DNA of 42,432 nt from Apostichopus parvimensis (GCA_000934455.1 KN886853.1:76561-118992); one strand, 5' to 3'; shown: positions 1 through 14,000, counted from the stretch's first letter. The notes: a model not told the origin generated them from the letters alone. Made by a program: numbers and translations.

Positions 1-2002
1 GGTGAAGAGGTCAGGGGTAGGAGGGGAGGGGTGGGGGAGGGGGGGGCGAGAAGGAGTACCCACTTTTCAAAGTGGAGAGAGGGGAAGTCAGGAGTATATT
101 TCTGCTCCATCATTTATAATTTCAATGAAAAGAATTATACAAGTTAATGAACCAGTGACCTCTGGACTCTGGGTTGTCTTCGAAGAACAAGTCGATATTT
201 GAACGTAAGAGCAAAAACTTACTTTCGAGAAAGATGTGGAAATTTTTAGACAGAATGGAAGAAAATTTAGATATAGCTGTCGGAATTTCTATACAGAAAT
301 GCCGAAACTTGTTTCTCAATTTGTTTTTCTGTTTCTCACTGTATCGCAAAAAAATCTTACCAAAAAAAGCAAAATAAAAAAGGCAAACCCAAGTTGTGAT
401 AAGTCAATTTTGAGGTGAAATACATGAAATTTGAAGTCGACTTGTGGGTGTCTTTTTCGAAATTTTTAAATTATGTATTAGAAATTTCAAAATAATGTTG
501 ATATAAAATGGCAACAGTTTGAGAAGGTACTATAATCGAAATTTTCGGTATACACACTCGAATATTCGATAAAGAATTATAAAAAAGAAGGAAATTTCGA
601 GAATTTTTGAGGAATACAAAATAGGTTAAAAGTTAGCTTGTCCCATCTGGGAAACCGTAGCTTCATCAGCGATAATTTTTTTCTGAGAAAACCCCACTTG
701 TTTTCCACCCAGTCCCTATACTGTATGTTTAATTGATCACATGCCGTAAGTACGTAGGTATTACCCGAACGGGTATTTCCCGGTATTGCAGCAACTTTTG
801 TGAAGAAAGCATGGTTAGAGTTAACCTCATTTCATTACATTTCAAATCAACCCCAACTTCCTTAAAGCCGTTGTTCTACTGTTACATCTCACTGTGTTAG
901 ATCTTCAATTATGAAGTTAACACAGCACAGTTGTGTGATGTGTAAATTATGAGTTGGACGGGGGAGGGAAGGGGGGGGGGGCGGGCTCCGAGAAATTGGG
1001 AGTATTCCTCAAGCTTTAACTGTGCATATCTTCTCGGTTATTAACATGAAGACGAAGGAAGACGCCTAAAGACAAATCTCACTTTTCCATCCCCAGATAC
1101 TTGGAAGGGGAGGGTGGGGGGGGGGCGGAATTATAGATCAACATTTGAAAGCAGTAGAAATTGGCGCCGATGTGCGGAGCAATGTCGGCGTGGGGTCCAG
1201 AGCCCGCCATAGGCCCCTGGTGGAGATATGGGGGGCCAAGAGGAGAAATCCCCCTCCGAAAATGTGTTTTTTTTATCCTTTCAGAACTTATATCAGACGT
1301 AAGTAAATAATTAGATGTTAAAATGTTGTGTATCTTAATTCCTGCCTGAGTTTTTTTGTCGTGGCATTTTTCAATTGGTGGGGGGGGGGGTGTGTTCCCG
1401 TCCCCTTGGCGACTTAAGTGGAACCCTCCCTGTTCCCCAACGCACTCATGTCATTCTCACTAGAAAACGGTTACCGTACTTTCTACGATGGTTCGTTTTT
1501 TATGTTAATGGGCGTGGTCATTGGACCGTCAATCATGTATGAAAGGCACTGAGTTTAGCATGCATATGTGAGTGACAACGACAACACCGTACTGGTCAAT
1601 CTTGTTTGGAATTCAGCCAAAGACCTGCTATTATTAATCTTACAGCCATCGTACAGCAGGCAATAGCGTTCTCTTCCGAAGACCGAGTATTGTTTTGGAA
1701 CAATTTATAATAAATAGGAAATGTGATTATTGTGTCCAGTCTAACATATTTCAGTTGTGTAAGTAGGTCTAGGATATGAGGTCATGTTGAATTGAAGCGT
1801 CATTAGGCAACCATAGTGCATGACTGCCATGCGTATACGTTAGGCCTCCGTTTGGACATTTACGAATCTATACAATCACACTTGTCAAGTGCCAGTGGTT
1901 AGCTGAGTTTCCTTGCGAAGAAAAACGAACACATTTCGGATGATTCTCTTTTTTCGCTTGGAGATGTGATAAGTAAATCATCGAGTCACCTCACAAAGGA
2001 AA
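1..2002 (+). promoter_or_regulatory. Upstream region and 5' UTR of UBR5
   Basis: This 2-kb stretch has no gene I can recognise; its short open frames look random. It is rich in G homopolymers (near 36-50, 960-985, 1105-1128, 1378-1391). Promoter-like words are present but unproven: a GC-box-like GGGCGTGG at 1510-1517, an inverted CCAAT (ATTGG) at 1520-1524 and a TATA-like stretch at 1704-1716. The last bases before the start codon are 5' UTR, since an in-frame TAA lies at 1970-1972. The transcription start cannot be fixed from sequence, and a further non-coding exon upstream is possible. Confidence 0.35.
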
Positions 2003-2064
2003 ATGGCTTCGATTCACTTCGTTGTCCATCCTCTACCGGGAACTGATGATGAATTGAGTGACAG
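2003..2064 (+). CDS. UBR5: UBR5 exon 1 (start codon)
   Basis: It encodes residues 1-21, which match the conserved UBR5 N-terminus [10 protein letters not shown] with a following D/E-rich stretch. The ATG has a good Kozak context (A at -3, G at +4) and an in-frame stop 33 bases upstream, so this start is well supported. It ends in the middle of an Arg codon (AG|A) at donor GTAAAT. Intron 1 (2065-4524) holds the foldback element described separately and otherwise only AT-rich sequence with many 'taggcct' words. Confidence 0.95.
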
Positions 2065-5000
2065 GTAAATTCTACACTTGGCACTAGAACCTTTGTAATC
2101 CTCATATATTTTGCCTACCACAACAAGTAATAAGCCTAAGCTGTAAATTTCATCACTTGCATAAAGAATGCCATTATATGCTATATTATAATAGGCCTAT
2201 ATTATAATTGCTATTGTATACACAGTAATAGGCCACAGTTAGGCCTAGAGAAATTGTGTAGGAATTCTGCCATATCACTGCACATGGCAAATATCAATGT
2301 TAAAACACAATGTAGTATGTAAGTTATACTATGTGATGTTGGTCTAGCCGAGGTTCATCAGTGTTAGGACTAGGCTAGTCATACTGTTTATTATGGCCCA
2401 TATGGGATGTAGTGTTAGGCTGGATGTTAGGCCTAGGCTGTAGCCATGTGTGAAGTGAGGCTGTGTAGATTACAGTAGCCATAACTTAATTGAGGACAAA
2501 GAGGTTCGGTGAGTCGCTTTCTGGTCACTTCGCCCAACAACCATTTCGCCCAACTGCCATTTGGCCCAACCAGCATGGTCATTTCAACCATTTTTTTACT
2601 CATATTCAGTCAGAATAATATCATTTTTTCTATTTCACTAGTTCAATTTGATTTAATTTGGGTTATATTACTTGTGGTAGGTAAATAAAGTGATGTCCGT
2701 TTGATATTGATCAGAGTCTGAGCAGTTATTTCGGGTATATGGGAGGATAACACTACTTTAGGCGGTTTCGCATACAATGGAAGTTATATAATCTCATGTT
2801 ATACAAGCAAAGGGGAATCGGTCTCCATAAAACCTATCAAACCTAACCCCTAAAACACTAATCCATCCTACCATCTGTAACCATGACTCCAAGTTTCCAT
2901 AATATTCGGTTCGTATCCCATAAAGTGAACAATTCCCGAATGTTTCCTTATTAAATTGACCAAACCCATAGAAGCCTCCCCGTCCGTTATATTGAAGTAT
3001 AATATTTAATCAATGTTGTGGGAATAACCAGCAAGGTTGGGCGAAATGGCCATACTGGTTGGGCGAAATGACCAACAATGTTGGGCAGAATGGTAAGGTT
3101 GGTAGAAAAGGCAGTTGGGCGAAGTGACCAGCTTCCGGTGAGTCTAGTATCAGGCCCTATTATTCACTTGATTAGGGAGAGAAGCCTGCTTAAGTAATTC
3201 AATCATTTTTGTTGGCTAGGCCTAGCCTATGAGTAGGAAAGGTGCAAGTGATAAAGCTCCTACTCCTAGAAAAGTATGGAATCATATTTGAAATTTATGT
3301 TTGGTTATCTTTGCAAAGACAATGTTATACAAAACAAGGGCAGTCAAAGACATTTTGATCTATTGACAGATGAATTCTGAATATCATTATTTACCCACTC
3401 AATGTTTTCTGTACATTTTCCTATTGTTTACGGTAAATTTGCAATAGGCTTTATTGTTCTTTTAAAAGATAGTGGTGATGACGATCTCGCTGGTCTTGCT
3501 CAGCTATTTTGTTCTATCCTTTTGCAATGTGTTTTCATCGATGGTTTGACCAAATTCTGCCGTTACAAGAGAGAATTGTACTTGTAAAGGTCGGGAGTCG
3601 AACTGTACGAAGCAAGGAAAAATTTTCTTCGCACATGCGTTGAAGTTTACTGTATAATTTCTGCTAAGTTGGAGAATGAATCTGTGAAAATGTCTCAAAA
3701 TACAAAATGGATGTTTTGTAATTTCACTTTGGGAATTTTTTGCAGTTTACATGTCTTTGTAAAGTGAAACAACTTGTGCTGGAAAGGGTGGTTACAATTT
3801 GACTAAAGAACACAGAAACAACAGTGTCTATCAAGCAGTTACATAAAACATAGTATGTTCAAGTTAAGTACACAATTATGGTATTCTACCATACTTACGT
3901 ACATATGTTACATACATTGACGGAACTACTAATACTGATCTTTGTTATGATATGTCATTGAAGACAAGGTTTAAATAAAGAATGTGAGATATATCTTCTA
4001 ACACAAATGAACAAGACAATATATTAGTGAAAAATCTCATTTCACAACATTGGCAGAACACCTGACTATGGAAACAGCTTGTATAAAATCTTACTATCAA
4101 ATAAAGATTGCTCACTTTTCCACACAAGTGCAATTTTATACCAGACAAAGCTGGGCAACTCCCCCTCCCGCCCCCTGCCCTCAGCCTTACTGTCATTTTA
4201 AGTTTTAACCAAACTATGCAGGGAACATTTTATCTCTTATGGCATAGCAAAGAACTGCTTTTAAATGTACACTTAAGTTGCTACACAGTTGCAAAGATGA
4301 GACACTCCACTTTTTTCTTCAAAATATTTTATGATTACAGTATATTTCATGATGAAAAAATTTCAAAAGCCTCATAATTGCTGTACAAACTGTAACCCCT
4401 TAGTTATCCATTTACCTAGGAAAATTTGTTTATGCCGCATCTTGAATACTAAAGCATAGTTTCTTTTGTGTCTTCTTCTTTCTTCATAATATTTCTGTGT
4501 TCTTTCTGTCTTTTCTTTGTCCAGACTCAGGGAGCTTTCTGATAAACTTCAAAAACAGGTTCCATCAAAGTGAGTACATCTTTCTTTGTATTTCTTGTGG
4601 TTACAACCTCGTGTTCACCAAACAAATAAAGACACTGTAATTTGTTTTTCTTCTCTTGATAACTAGCAAGGCAAAATGTTAATGATTACCATACTCTGAT
4701 CGTCTGTAAAATAAATTGGGATAACACTCTATCACTTTTCGAGATGCTGAAGTAAACCCCCCCAAATACAAGTTGTAGGCCTACATGGTCCATCTGAAGA
4801 GGAGTTTTTGTTGTTGTTGTCCCAATGCCCAAGATTTATCAGAAATGACAATAAACTAGGTTTTCTTAGAAAACACATGTATGTGTTGTTAAAGGGAGAA
4901 CCAAACTCAACCATCTGTAGCTTTGAGCTCTAAGATGTTGAAAATCAAGATTTTTATGATGAACAACTCCAGGCCTTAAAGTAATACGGAAACCTAGGCA

Positions 5001-8000
5001 GTTTGCTTCATATTCAGTACATTTGTTTTGTGTGATAAACATTGCCTTAGGCCACAAACTGGTGTTCAGTGTCATTGAAACGAAGGTTGTGAAAACAAAG
5101 GGATAACATAACAGAAATTAGGTAGTCACACCCTTTACATTTATCACTGTGCATAATTAGGTAATTATGTATACTTTATTCATCAATAAAACTAGAATTA
5201 AGAAAGGACTTGTAAAATGGTCAATCTATCTTTGATGGATTTTGTTCGGAGTTATTTTCATGATTTCTAATGCCCGTTCGAGTGATAATGTTGTTCAAAG
5301 AACCTGTGTCCGTAGACCTTTAATGTCCCTAGAGATCTTGTTCCATTCCGGAGGTACTAGGGTTCATGAGTTATGTCTTTGGGAAGGGGGGGGGGGGCCT
5401 TTGGTCACAGTGTCAATCATTGTGCCACTTCGATATAAAAAGTCTTACTTTACCTTTTGTTGTTTCATATTTTCAAGGTGAAATGTAAAACAGTGTTGAA
5501 CATTGAAATCAAACCAAAGACAATATTCTTTAGATTTACCATTTGCAAAGGCCATCTCTAAGACAAAAAATAAATGTTGTAATCAGTAAGGATAAGCATT
5601 AGCAATTTCAATCATATTTGGCTCAATGTTGTTGTTGTTACAGTAAGTTCCATGATGGAATAAATATTTTCTTAGCTGTGAAGGTAATTTTTTGGTCTAT
5701 CTCCTTGACCAGCGATGGTAGTTGGGTTTGCTTTACCCTTTCGTTCGGAACGTGGTTGCTAGTTGTGATTTTAATAATCGATGCTGATGCACATGAGTCA
5801 CGTCACTCTCTTATGAATGTGAACAGCGCAAGGTGGTAAGTTGGCAAAACAGGTCTCTCGCTACAGCATACAGTTCACATTATAGATTGTTAGTGAATGG
5901 TACGTTTTGGCAAGGAAAATCTTAATCTTGCATACCAAGTGAGGATTAGTTTTCCAATAAAAGAGAAAGTTTCTAGGTCTGACTTTTCGATGATTGTTTG
6001 ACCTTAGGCCCAATTATTTTCTTCATTTCGTGTTCCTATTTGATTTGAGAGGGAGTGGGAGGCAAAGAGTAGTAACAAGTTAAACTGGGAGTGCAGATGG
6101 AATGAACCAAAACACTCTTATCTCTAAGTAAATGTGTTCTCCTGTTAGCTGTGATATCAGAGATGAATCTAAGTGCAAGTTGTTCATAGTGACATTTCCA
6201 GTATTGGATTACATTGTCTGTAATCCATTATAAATATGTAAGGTTGAATTGCATTGTCCTATGCAGGATACTGTTAGTATGAAATTAAGTCATTTCCAGC
6301 TGAACAACCCAGTTACCTGCATGGTGGGTGTAACCTGGCCCTCTCCATCAGCTGTTGGTTTACATGTTAGGCATATTGTACTGGTATTAATTTTGTTCCA
6401 TTGTTTTGGTCTTACAGCACAACAAGCATCCCAGGACTGAATGGTTCCTCAGTAAAGGAAATTGCAGTGGGTCCCCGTCACACAGCTTTCTTATCAGAGG
6501 TAAGACTTCATGTTGCCTTTCTTTCTTGGTGGGAGGGGTAGGGGGTTCTCTTTCCCCTGTCTGATGTGTTATAATGAACTGTAATCTACCTTGTAATGTT
6601 TAAATAGTAAATATGTTCCATAGAAGTAGTTGCCATTTGCAGTTTACCTGGGGGTTGATTGGGGGGGGGCAGGGAAGTGGGGGTGAATCTTACTCAAATA
6701 ACAAATAACTCTGTGAGTGAGTGTGATACATATTTGCATAATTAGCATCATTGGGTATAACATGGTGAATGTTGCCTGAGGCTAGAAGTTATCATTCAGT
6801 GTGTGATCTGTAACTGAATCGTGAGTGTAAGCTGCATGTTTATCTTGCAATTTTATGAAGTCAATAAAATATCGGACCCAGAGTGAGTTATCCCGTGAAA
6901 GCCATGGACTGTCAGCCACATGTCTCCAGTTACCGTGAATGTTTGCGAATCTTGATCTTAGGGTGATGATCTGTTAGATCACGATCATCTTAATTAATAC
7001 TTGTGGATTATTCGGGCACAAAATACCTTACCTCTGATGTGTAATCCCATGGCTTAGTTGATTACCCTGCTGTTATCTCTTTATGTTCTCTTCAGCTGGG
7101 TTCCTTGTTTCATTCTGAAACAAGGAACCTAACACAGTCATGTTGTAACATTAAGCACATTTAAAGAAACTTGTATACATAAAAATTACCCAGCATTCAC
7201 TCTTCTTAATACTCGTAATTATCTTTCCAAGATGCAAATTTTAGCTGGCTAATACTTTGCACCCTGTTCTATTTCAGGATGGTAGAATCTGTCGAGTAAA
7301 TTACACCATCAACGCGGACAAAATAGAAGCCAGTAAGGCTGAGGCCAAATCTAGTCGTAGCAAGGCGTCAGGGTCGAGCAACACTGGGGGCAGCAAACAG
7401 CTAAATCGAACCCCGTCCAACCCTTGGCTGAACAGTGCATCGGCTGAAGGTTCCTCCACCGTTACGACCACTTCGACGTCAGGGTAAGCCAAATAAGCCG
7501 AATGCTCATTTTGTCATTAAAATTTATTTCATTACATTAAGTTGCAATTTTTGTATGCTGTATATAGCTTGATGGTACCACACTGGACCATGTTAGGAAA
7601 GATAAAGTAGTTTAAACTATAATCTGTTCCTTTTAGTCGGGGAGAAAAACGCCCCACAGAAAATGAAAAAGTCCCCAAAAAATTGACGGTTTACAAACTG
7701 ATGTAAATTTGTGGGACAGAAAATATTGCTGTATTGGGCTAAATGGTTCATAACCTACTCATTAGAAGCAGTTGACTGGTCGTAGCCAAAGGGATCTCTT
7801 AGTAAGTAGAAGTGATATGTCCCTTGGTATTATCAGAGAACGTAACACTTGTAACTCATTCTCTTTTCCCCAGGAAATGGACATCCAGTCTCAGAACACC
7901 AGCCAACAGGACAACAACGGCTGCTTCTACGACGAGTAACACCACTTCGTCGACGGGAGCTTCTAGGTACAGGGGCAGCAGGGTGATACGGGCTCAATCC

Positions 8001-11000
8001 AGGGGCCGTGGTGGGGTCATTGTGGGTTCACGACCTCTGGTACCTGCTTCGGTCGTCCCAGAGGAACTGATATCGCAAGCCCAGGTGGTATTGCAGGGAA
8101 AGAGTCGTAGTGTGATCATCAGAGAGTTGCAGAGAACAGTAAGTTTGTCATCTGTCTCCGTTTTTCTCCTACAGTAGAGTTTGAAGATAGTCTGGGCTCA
8201 AGCTTTTGGTTTCCCAGGCAAGCAAGTTTGATTTTTTCCAATATGTAGTTTATGACAGAAAAGAATTGTCATAACAGAGTAGACCAGAGGTTCCTTTCAC
8301 ACTTGGCCGGTAAGCTGCATTTAGGCGGCCCCCCCCTGCCTCCTACCTAAAAAAAAAATTCACTCACATTTTTACCCTAACCTGCTATTGAGTCCCTGAA
8401 GGCCTTATACTTGAGGAATCCACTGGCCTACCCTGTATATTTCTCCATCTGGTCATATTGGTATATATATTTGTTCTATCAGGCCCATTGCCCTGACCAA
8501 TGTTTCTTCAGGGCAATGTAGAAAGTGGAGAGCCACTGGAATAGGCATAAGAGGGGTCTTTTGCTCAGTGGACATATATACCCGACATCACTGATTTCCT
8601 TGTTCTTGTCAAAAGCACCTAGAGCTGTTCTTTCAAAATCTCGTCTTAATCTGTGTTCTCCAAATGATTTCACTCCAGAATCTCGATGTCAATCAAGCGG
8701 TAAACAACCTCTTAAGCAGAGATGACGAAGATGGGGAGGATGGTGAGGACAATGATAATTATTTATCCGGAGGAGGTAAGAAAAAAAAAAGGGAACATTT
8801 TGTTCTCAAAGGATAAACTAGGAAGCTGGTATCTCTACTTGCAATGCTTATTGAATTGACCAATTAGCAAAATACTTTTAAAAAAAAGCACAATTTTCTT
8901 TGGATCTTCACTTGTCGTGCACCCAGTTGGGACAATTTTTTCTATACTGTAGTAGTGTAGTGTCATATCCTGCTTCAGAGCACTCGTATTGTCAGTACAA
9001 GCAGTATGAATATCATGTTTCTATCAGATCAAAGTTAGGAACTGTTTGTACTGTCAATACCAGTGCTTTGAAGCATGATATTGGAGTAAAGTTTAGAGAG
9101 GTATTAGCATTAGGAAATTGTCCCAACTGGCTCTTGTGATGCCACGTGATGAATATTCATGCAACAGAAATGAGGCAAGATTATGTCAAAGAGTTAGCAA
9201 ATCAAATCTTTCTATATGACATTGGTTGAGCTGTGAGAAGTATGATCTCACCCAATAATCTGCAATTGTGCTGATATATCGTTATTTCATATTAATTTCC
9301 TGATTAAAATTTCAATGTTTCATGTAGATGACCTTATGTCCCTCCTTGACGGTACCCTTCACTCCTCGCACCCCAGCGTCATCATCGATGCGGAGGAGAT
9401 GTTCTCCGAGGACCTACTGGGAATGTCCTCTTCCCGTTATCGATCAAGACTGAGTAACAGTAGCAGAGGTAAGTGACCCCCCCCAAAACAAAAAACCCTT
9501 AGCGCCTTATTTAGATTAGATGTCATGGAAATTTGAAATTTTATCAACTTTGTGCTTTCTTTCAACAATTTTAGCCAATGTTTACAGAGCATTTATTAAA
9601 CTGAGATAACAGTTCATCATGCTGAGACACTCTCTTACATTTTAGTTAACAAAGGAAAAGTAAGTAAAATGAATGCTTAATTCGTTTGACTCCCGTTACC
9701 TATGAAGACTGAGTAATATGAGCAGAGGTGAATGACTGGGAAAAAAAAAATCCTTATCGCCTTTTTGAGATGACATGTCAGGGAAATTTAGAGGTTTAAA
9801 ACCTTTTGTGCTTCTCTCAACAATTTTAGCCAAAGTTTACAGAGCATTAATTAAAATGAGGTTATAGTTCACCAAACTAAGACACTCTCCTACATTTTAG
9901 TTAACAAAGGAAAAGTTAGTAAGCAAGCACTAAATATGTTTCTTGAGATTCTCAACTTTTAGCTGCCTGGACATTTTTCATAATAGTAATGATCACATGT
10001 AAATGTAACATGCACGGCTTCAAACTTTTCCGCTTTTAAGTGAAAGTCACTCATTTGTTTATGTTAGTCAAGATACTTTATAAGTAGTGAAGCTTGTGTT
10101 TATACTAATTACTATGGAAAGTGTACTGCCTACGAAATAATCATGACCGAAATCAAATTCATAAACTTTCACTCGAATAAATTCGTTTGGTGACAAAATC
10201 TTGGATGAAAGTTAGTTTGGTAAATTGTTAATTTTAGTAAATACTCATGCTTGGAATTTTTTTTTCTAAATCAAAATTGAAATACTGCTTTAATTTGCAG
10301 AAAGCGTCACAAAATATATCAAACACAAAACTGTAAAGGGTGATTGAATTTAAGAAAAAGAAGATATTAAGGAAATGAAGATAATGAAGCAAATTTGAGG
10401 ATTTTTTTTTGCTGGTTGGCACAATTTCACAAAAGGTACCACATACTAGGCAAAATATCAAACTGTTTAAAATGACAGTTGAACATCTAAAGACATGTGT
10501 CATAACAGAATGACTTCATAGAAGAAACAAGAATTGTTCGTAAACCTAACCAATTTGATACGAAACTGTATCGACACTACATATCGCCAATAAAAAATCT
10601 GTACCAAATTTTATTTCTAAAGCAGAGAGAGAACGAGACCCCAGCGAGAGGGACTTCCTGAGGGCAAGGGATCGTCTTTGGCGCGAGAGTTCCGTCAGAG
10701 ATCTGGGTGCCAGCAGCAGTGGGGGAAAGGTGGGAGGAGAAAGCCCCACGTACGGCGATAGTAAAAAAACCAACGTTAGTCACCAGAGCCAAAATCTATT
10801 GGTACTTGGGGAAGATTATGAGTGGTGGCCAGATAAGGTAAATATCATAACTATTTATGTATCTATCAGGTTTTTTTCCGATTTTTGTCTGTATCAGGAT
10901 TTTCATATTGCTTTGTAAAGGAGGTGATTGAACTTGGTTGAGAGCTTTTGACAGTTTTACCCAAATCCTATCCCTGAATCGGGAGAAGCCTCTTTTTCTG

Positions 11001-14000
11001 GGTCTTGAATTTTTTTAGTTTTAGTCTAGAAAAGTAACAAAAAATCCTCCTTACCACACATCTTATGTATAAATTTTCAAGACTAATAAAATGTTCTTCT
11101 CAGGCAAAAAGAACGTTTTTGTCCTGACCGGTCAATTTTACTCTGATACTCTTCCCATCTGTCTAGCCTAACGTTCAGATCCTGTGCTAGATATTACAGT
11201 TAGGCCTAGAACTACTATTACACTATGATTAAACTTCACAAGTAAGGTATTTTAGAAATGACACTGGTGATAACTTTAGGCTACAATATGCCATGTCTGG
11301 GATTCAAGGCTCTTTGAATCCCCCCTCCCTTACCATCACCACAAATTAAAGAGAGGGGTTAACATACATTTTCCAAGAGTTACAATTGTTAGGCCTACTT
11401 CAGGTAGCCTAACATAAAATGATCTTAAAGCTGCGTTTCCATGCACGCGGGCGGGCGGGCGGGCGGGCGGGCGGAAAAATCGCTCATCGTTATTTTCAAT
11501 GGAGCCGTTTCCATGCACGCCGGCGGGCGACCGGGCGGGCGGGCGTTTTCTCGAATCGGTCGTGGAGCGATTTTTTCCGCCTGCCCGCGTGCCCGCGTGG
11601 TATTTCGCAATCGATTTCCGGGGATTCCCCCGTTGTTAATAAACAAAAATGTTTATATCTTGTTCAACGTAGTGAAGAATTTGAAAAAATTGTTCTCTAG
11701 TTGTTCGAAAGTAGCGGTAAAATTTTTCCTCGTCTTGTTGAAGCTCTGCTATGAGATTATGGTATGCTCCCTGTATTCTTCTTCTGCNNNNNNNNNNNNN
11801 NNNNNNNNNNNNNNNNNNNNNNNNNNNNNNNNNNNNNNNNNNNNNNNNNNNNNNNNNNNNNNNNNNNNNNNNNNNNNNNNNNNNNNNNNNNNNNNNNNNN
11901 NNNNNNNNNNNNNNNNNNNNNNNNNNNNNNNNNNNNNNNNNNNNNNNNNNNNNNNNNNNNNNNNNNNNNNNNNNNNNNNNNNNNNNNNNNNNNNNNNNNN
12001 NNNNNNNNNNNNCGCCCGCCCGCCCGCCTGCGTGCATGGAAACGCAGCTTTAGTGTGTAAGCTTCAAATAATGTAACCAAAAAATCCTCTGGTATTAATC
12101 AAATTATGAATTAAATTTCTTTAAAATTTGGTGAACCAGGGTTAGTGAACAATGAATAGTTCCGTTGTGTACCATACAAATTTTCATTTATCATTTGTTG
12201 GATAAAACAGTGTTCTTTTAAACAGACAAATAGTCTGTTGGATGATTATAGCTGCAAATTTTTCAGGAAAAAAATTAAACGAAACTTTAAAGTGTGTTTT
12301 CTTGTTCTGCAACTGAATAATTTTAGGGAGGTTCAAAGACCATCTTCAGCCACATTGGTGCTATGTACAGTGAATTGGTGGCTGTGGACCAAGACGGACA
12401 ACTCCATCAGTGGAAATGGAAGGAAGCCAAACCATACAAATCAAACGAGGTAAGGAGTTTGGAATCTTTTTGAAGTCTAGCCGTATTATTTATGAAGGGA
12501 AATGGCCCGATTAATGAAGACACAAACCAAACCCCTTGTTATTGGTGGATTTTGTAGAGATGTTTGTGATGGACAGCTCCCCCGAACAGCTGAGAAAAAT
12601 TGAATTCCATTTGAGAGATATCACAGGTTTAATGTTCCTTCACAGACAAAGCAGAAGACTTGATCAAGTTGAAATATGACATCATCGAACCACATGTGGT
12701 TCAATTTGGTTTGGTTGTCTTCTTTATTGTTCAAAAATGTTTATTTTCTGGAATGGTGATGGGTTTTTGCAAATTATGAATCTAAAATATTGCACATCTC
12801 AACATGACCTAATGATGATGGGTTTCTGACTTAGCACCGTTGACATTCTACCTTGAAAATATGAAAAGAAAAACAAAAGAGAAAGTAAAGAGTTTCGGTT
12901 ATTATTGGACACTATGACATCACATATTTACAAATGGCAGCCTCAAGACACACCTTTCAAACTCAGATATCTTCCAAACGGAGCCAGAATTTTTTTCGTA
13001 GCTGTTTTGGACGAGTCATTCATCAAAAAGAGTCTAAGACGAAAGCATGATCAGCTGCAAGATCGCCTGCAGCAATGCTGAAACGATGTCAAACAGTAGA
13101 GATTATCTCGCTAGACCAGCAGTGCTACCGATGTGTCAAAATAGCAGACCACAAAATACTCCTATTCAACCAGGATGTTGCTGCAGCCCCCCAAATTGTC
13201 ATACTTTCACACAGTGCCAATTAAAGTTAGAATGAAACTAAGCACTGAGCAAAAAACAAAGAAGCCACCAGCATTAGCCGGCTACTACCCCATCTCTGCC
13301 CTCTTAACCGACCCCCTCCCCCCCCACTCCACATTTTGATTATTCTTTTCTTTGTTCTTCTCTTCTTCAGTCGCCCACCATCTACCATCCTAAGACAATG
13401 TTCCTGGGTCTCGTGGGAGAGACCATTTGCCAGATTTCGTCGTGCTACGAGAAAACCATCCTACTGATGGATTCTGGGAAGGTAAATCACCTTTAAGCCG
13501 TTTTCGTAGCTTATTAGTAAACTGTTAAGCAGGGGTTCTCTAACTGGGGTGCATGAATCCCAGGGGGTTCGTGTGACGTTTCTGAAGGTCAACAACTAGA
13601 GTACTTTTTGTTGAACTAAAATCTGATATATCATAAAATTTAGTAATGTACAAAAGTCGTACCTATCGACATATTCTTTTCGCGTTCCATATGCATATGT
13701 TGCCATAGTAGTGCCAGACCGTGCATGTGATAAATAACTGAATTATGAAACAGACACAGGGGGTTTGTGGGGGATAAAGAAAGGTTCAACGAAGTTGTGT
13801 CACTAGTCTTGTCTTTTAGACATGAATATTCAGTAGACTGATGTGTCAGACCTCTGTTGGTCAAGTGGTATCCGTTATCGTGCCTCTGTGCTCGCAGATC
13901 ATATTGCTTGTTTAATGTTTTAAACTTTGATGGTTTTTTGATGGTTATGTATCAAGACAAGGCCCTTTCACACCTAGGGATGCTGTGAAATAACATTGTA

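Noticed and set aside
4108-4377. An open frame in intron 1 between exons 1 and 2
   Set aside because: It lacks similarity and splice sites in the right phase.
5618-5839. A possible extra UBR5 exon after a TTACAG in intron 2
   Set aside because: Exons 2 and 3 join with a perfect split Asn codon, and the frame here matches nothing in UBR5.
8900-9139. A 79-codon open frame in intron 6
   Set aside because: It spans the hairpin MITE and has no protein similarity that I recognise.
11441-12076. Long open frames across the N gap, including Arg/Pro/Gly-rich ones
   Set aside because: Their length is due to unknown bases and GGGC repeats; only the short minus-strand transposase-like segment is meaningful.
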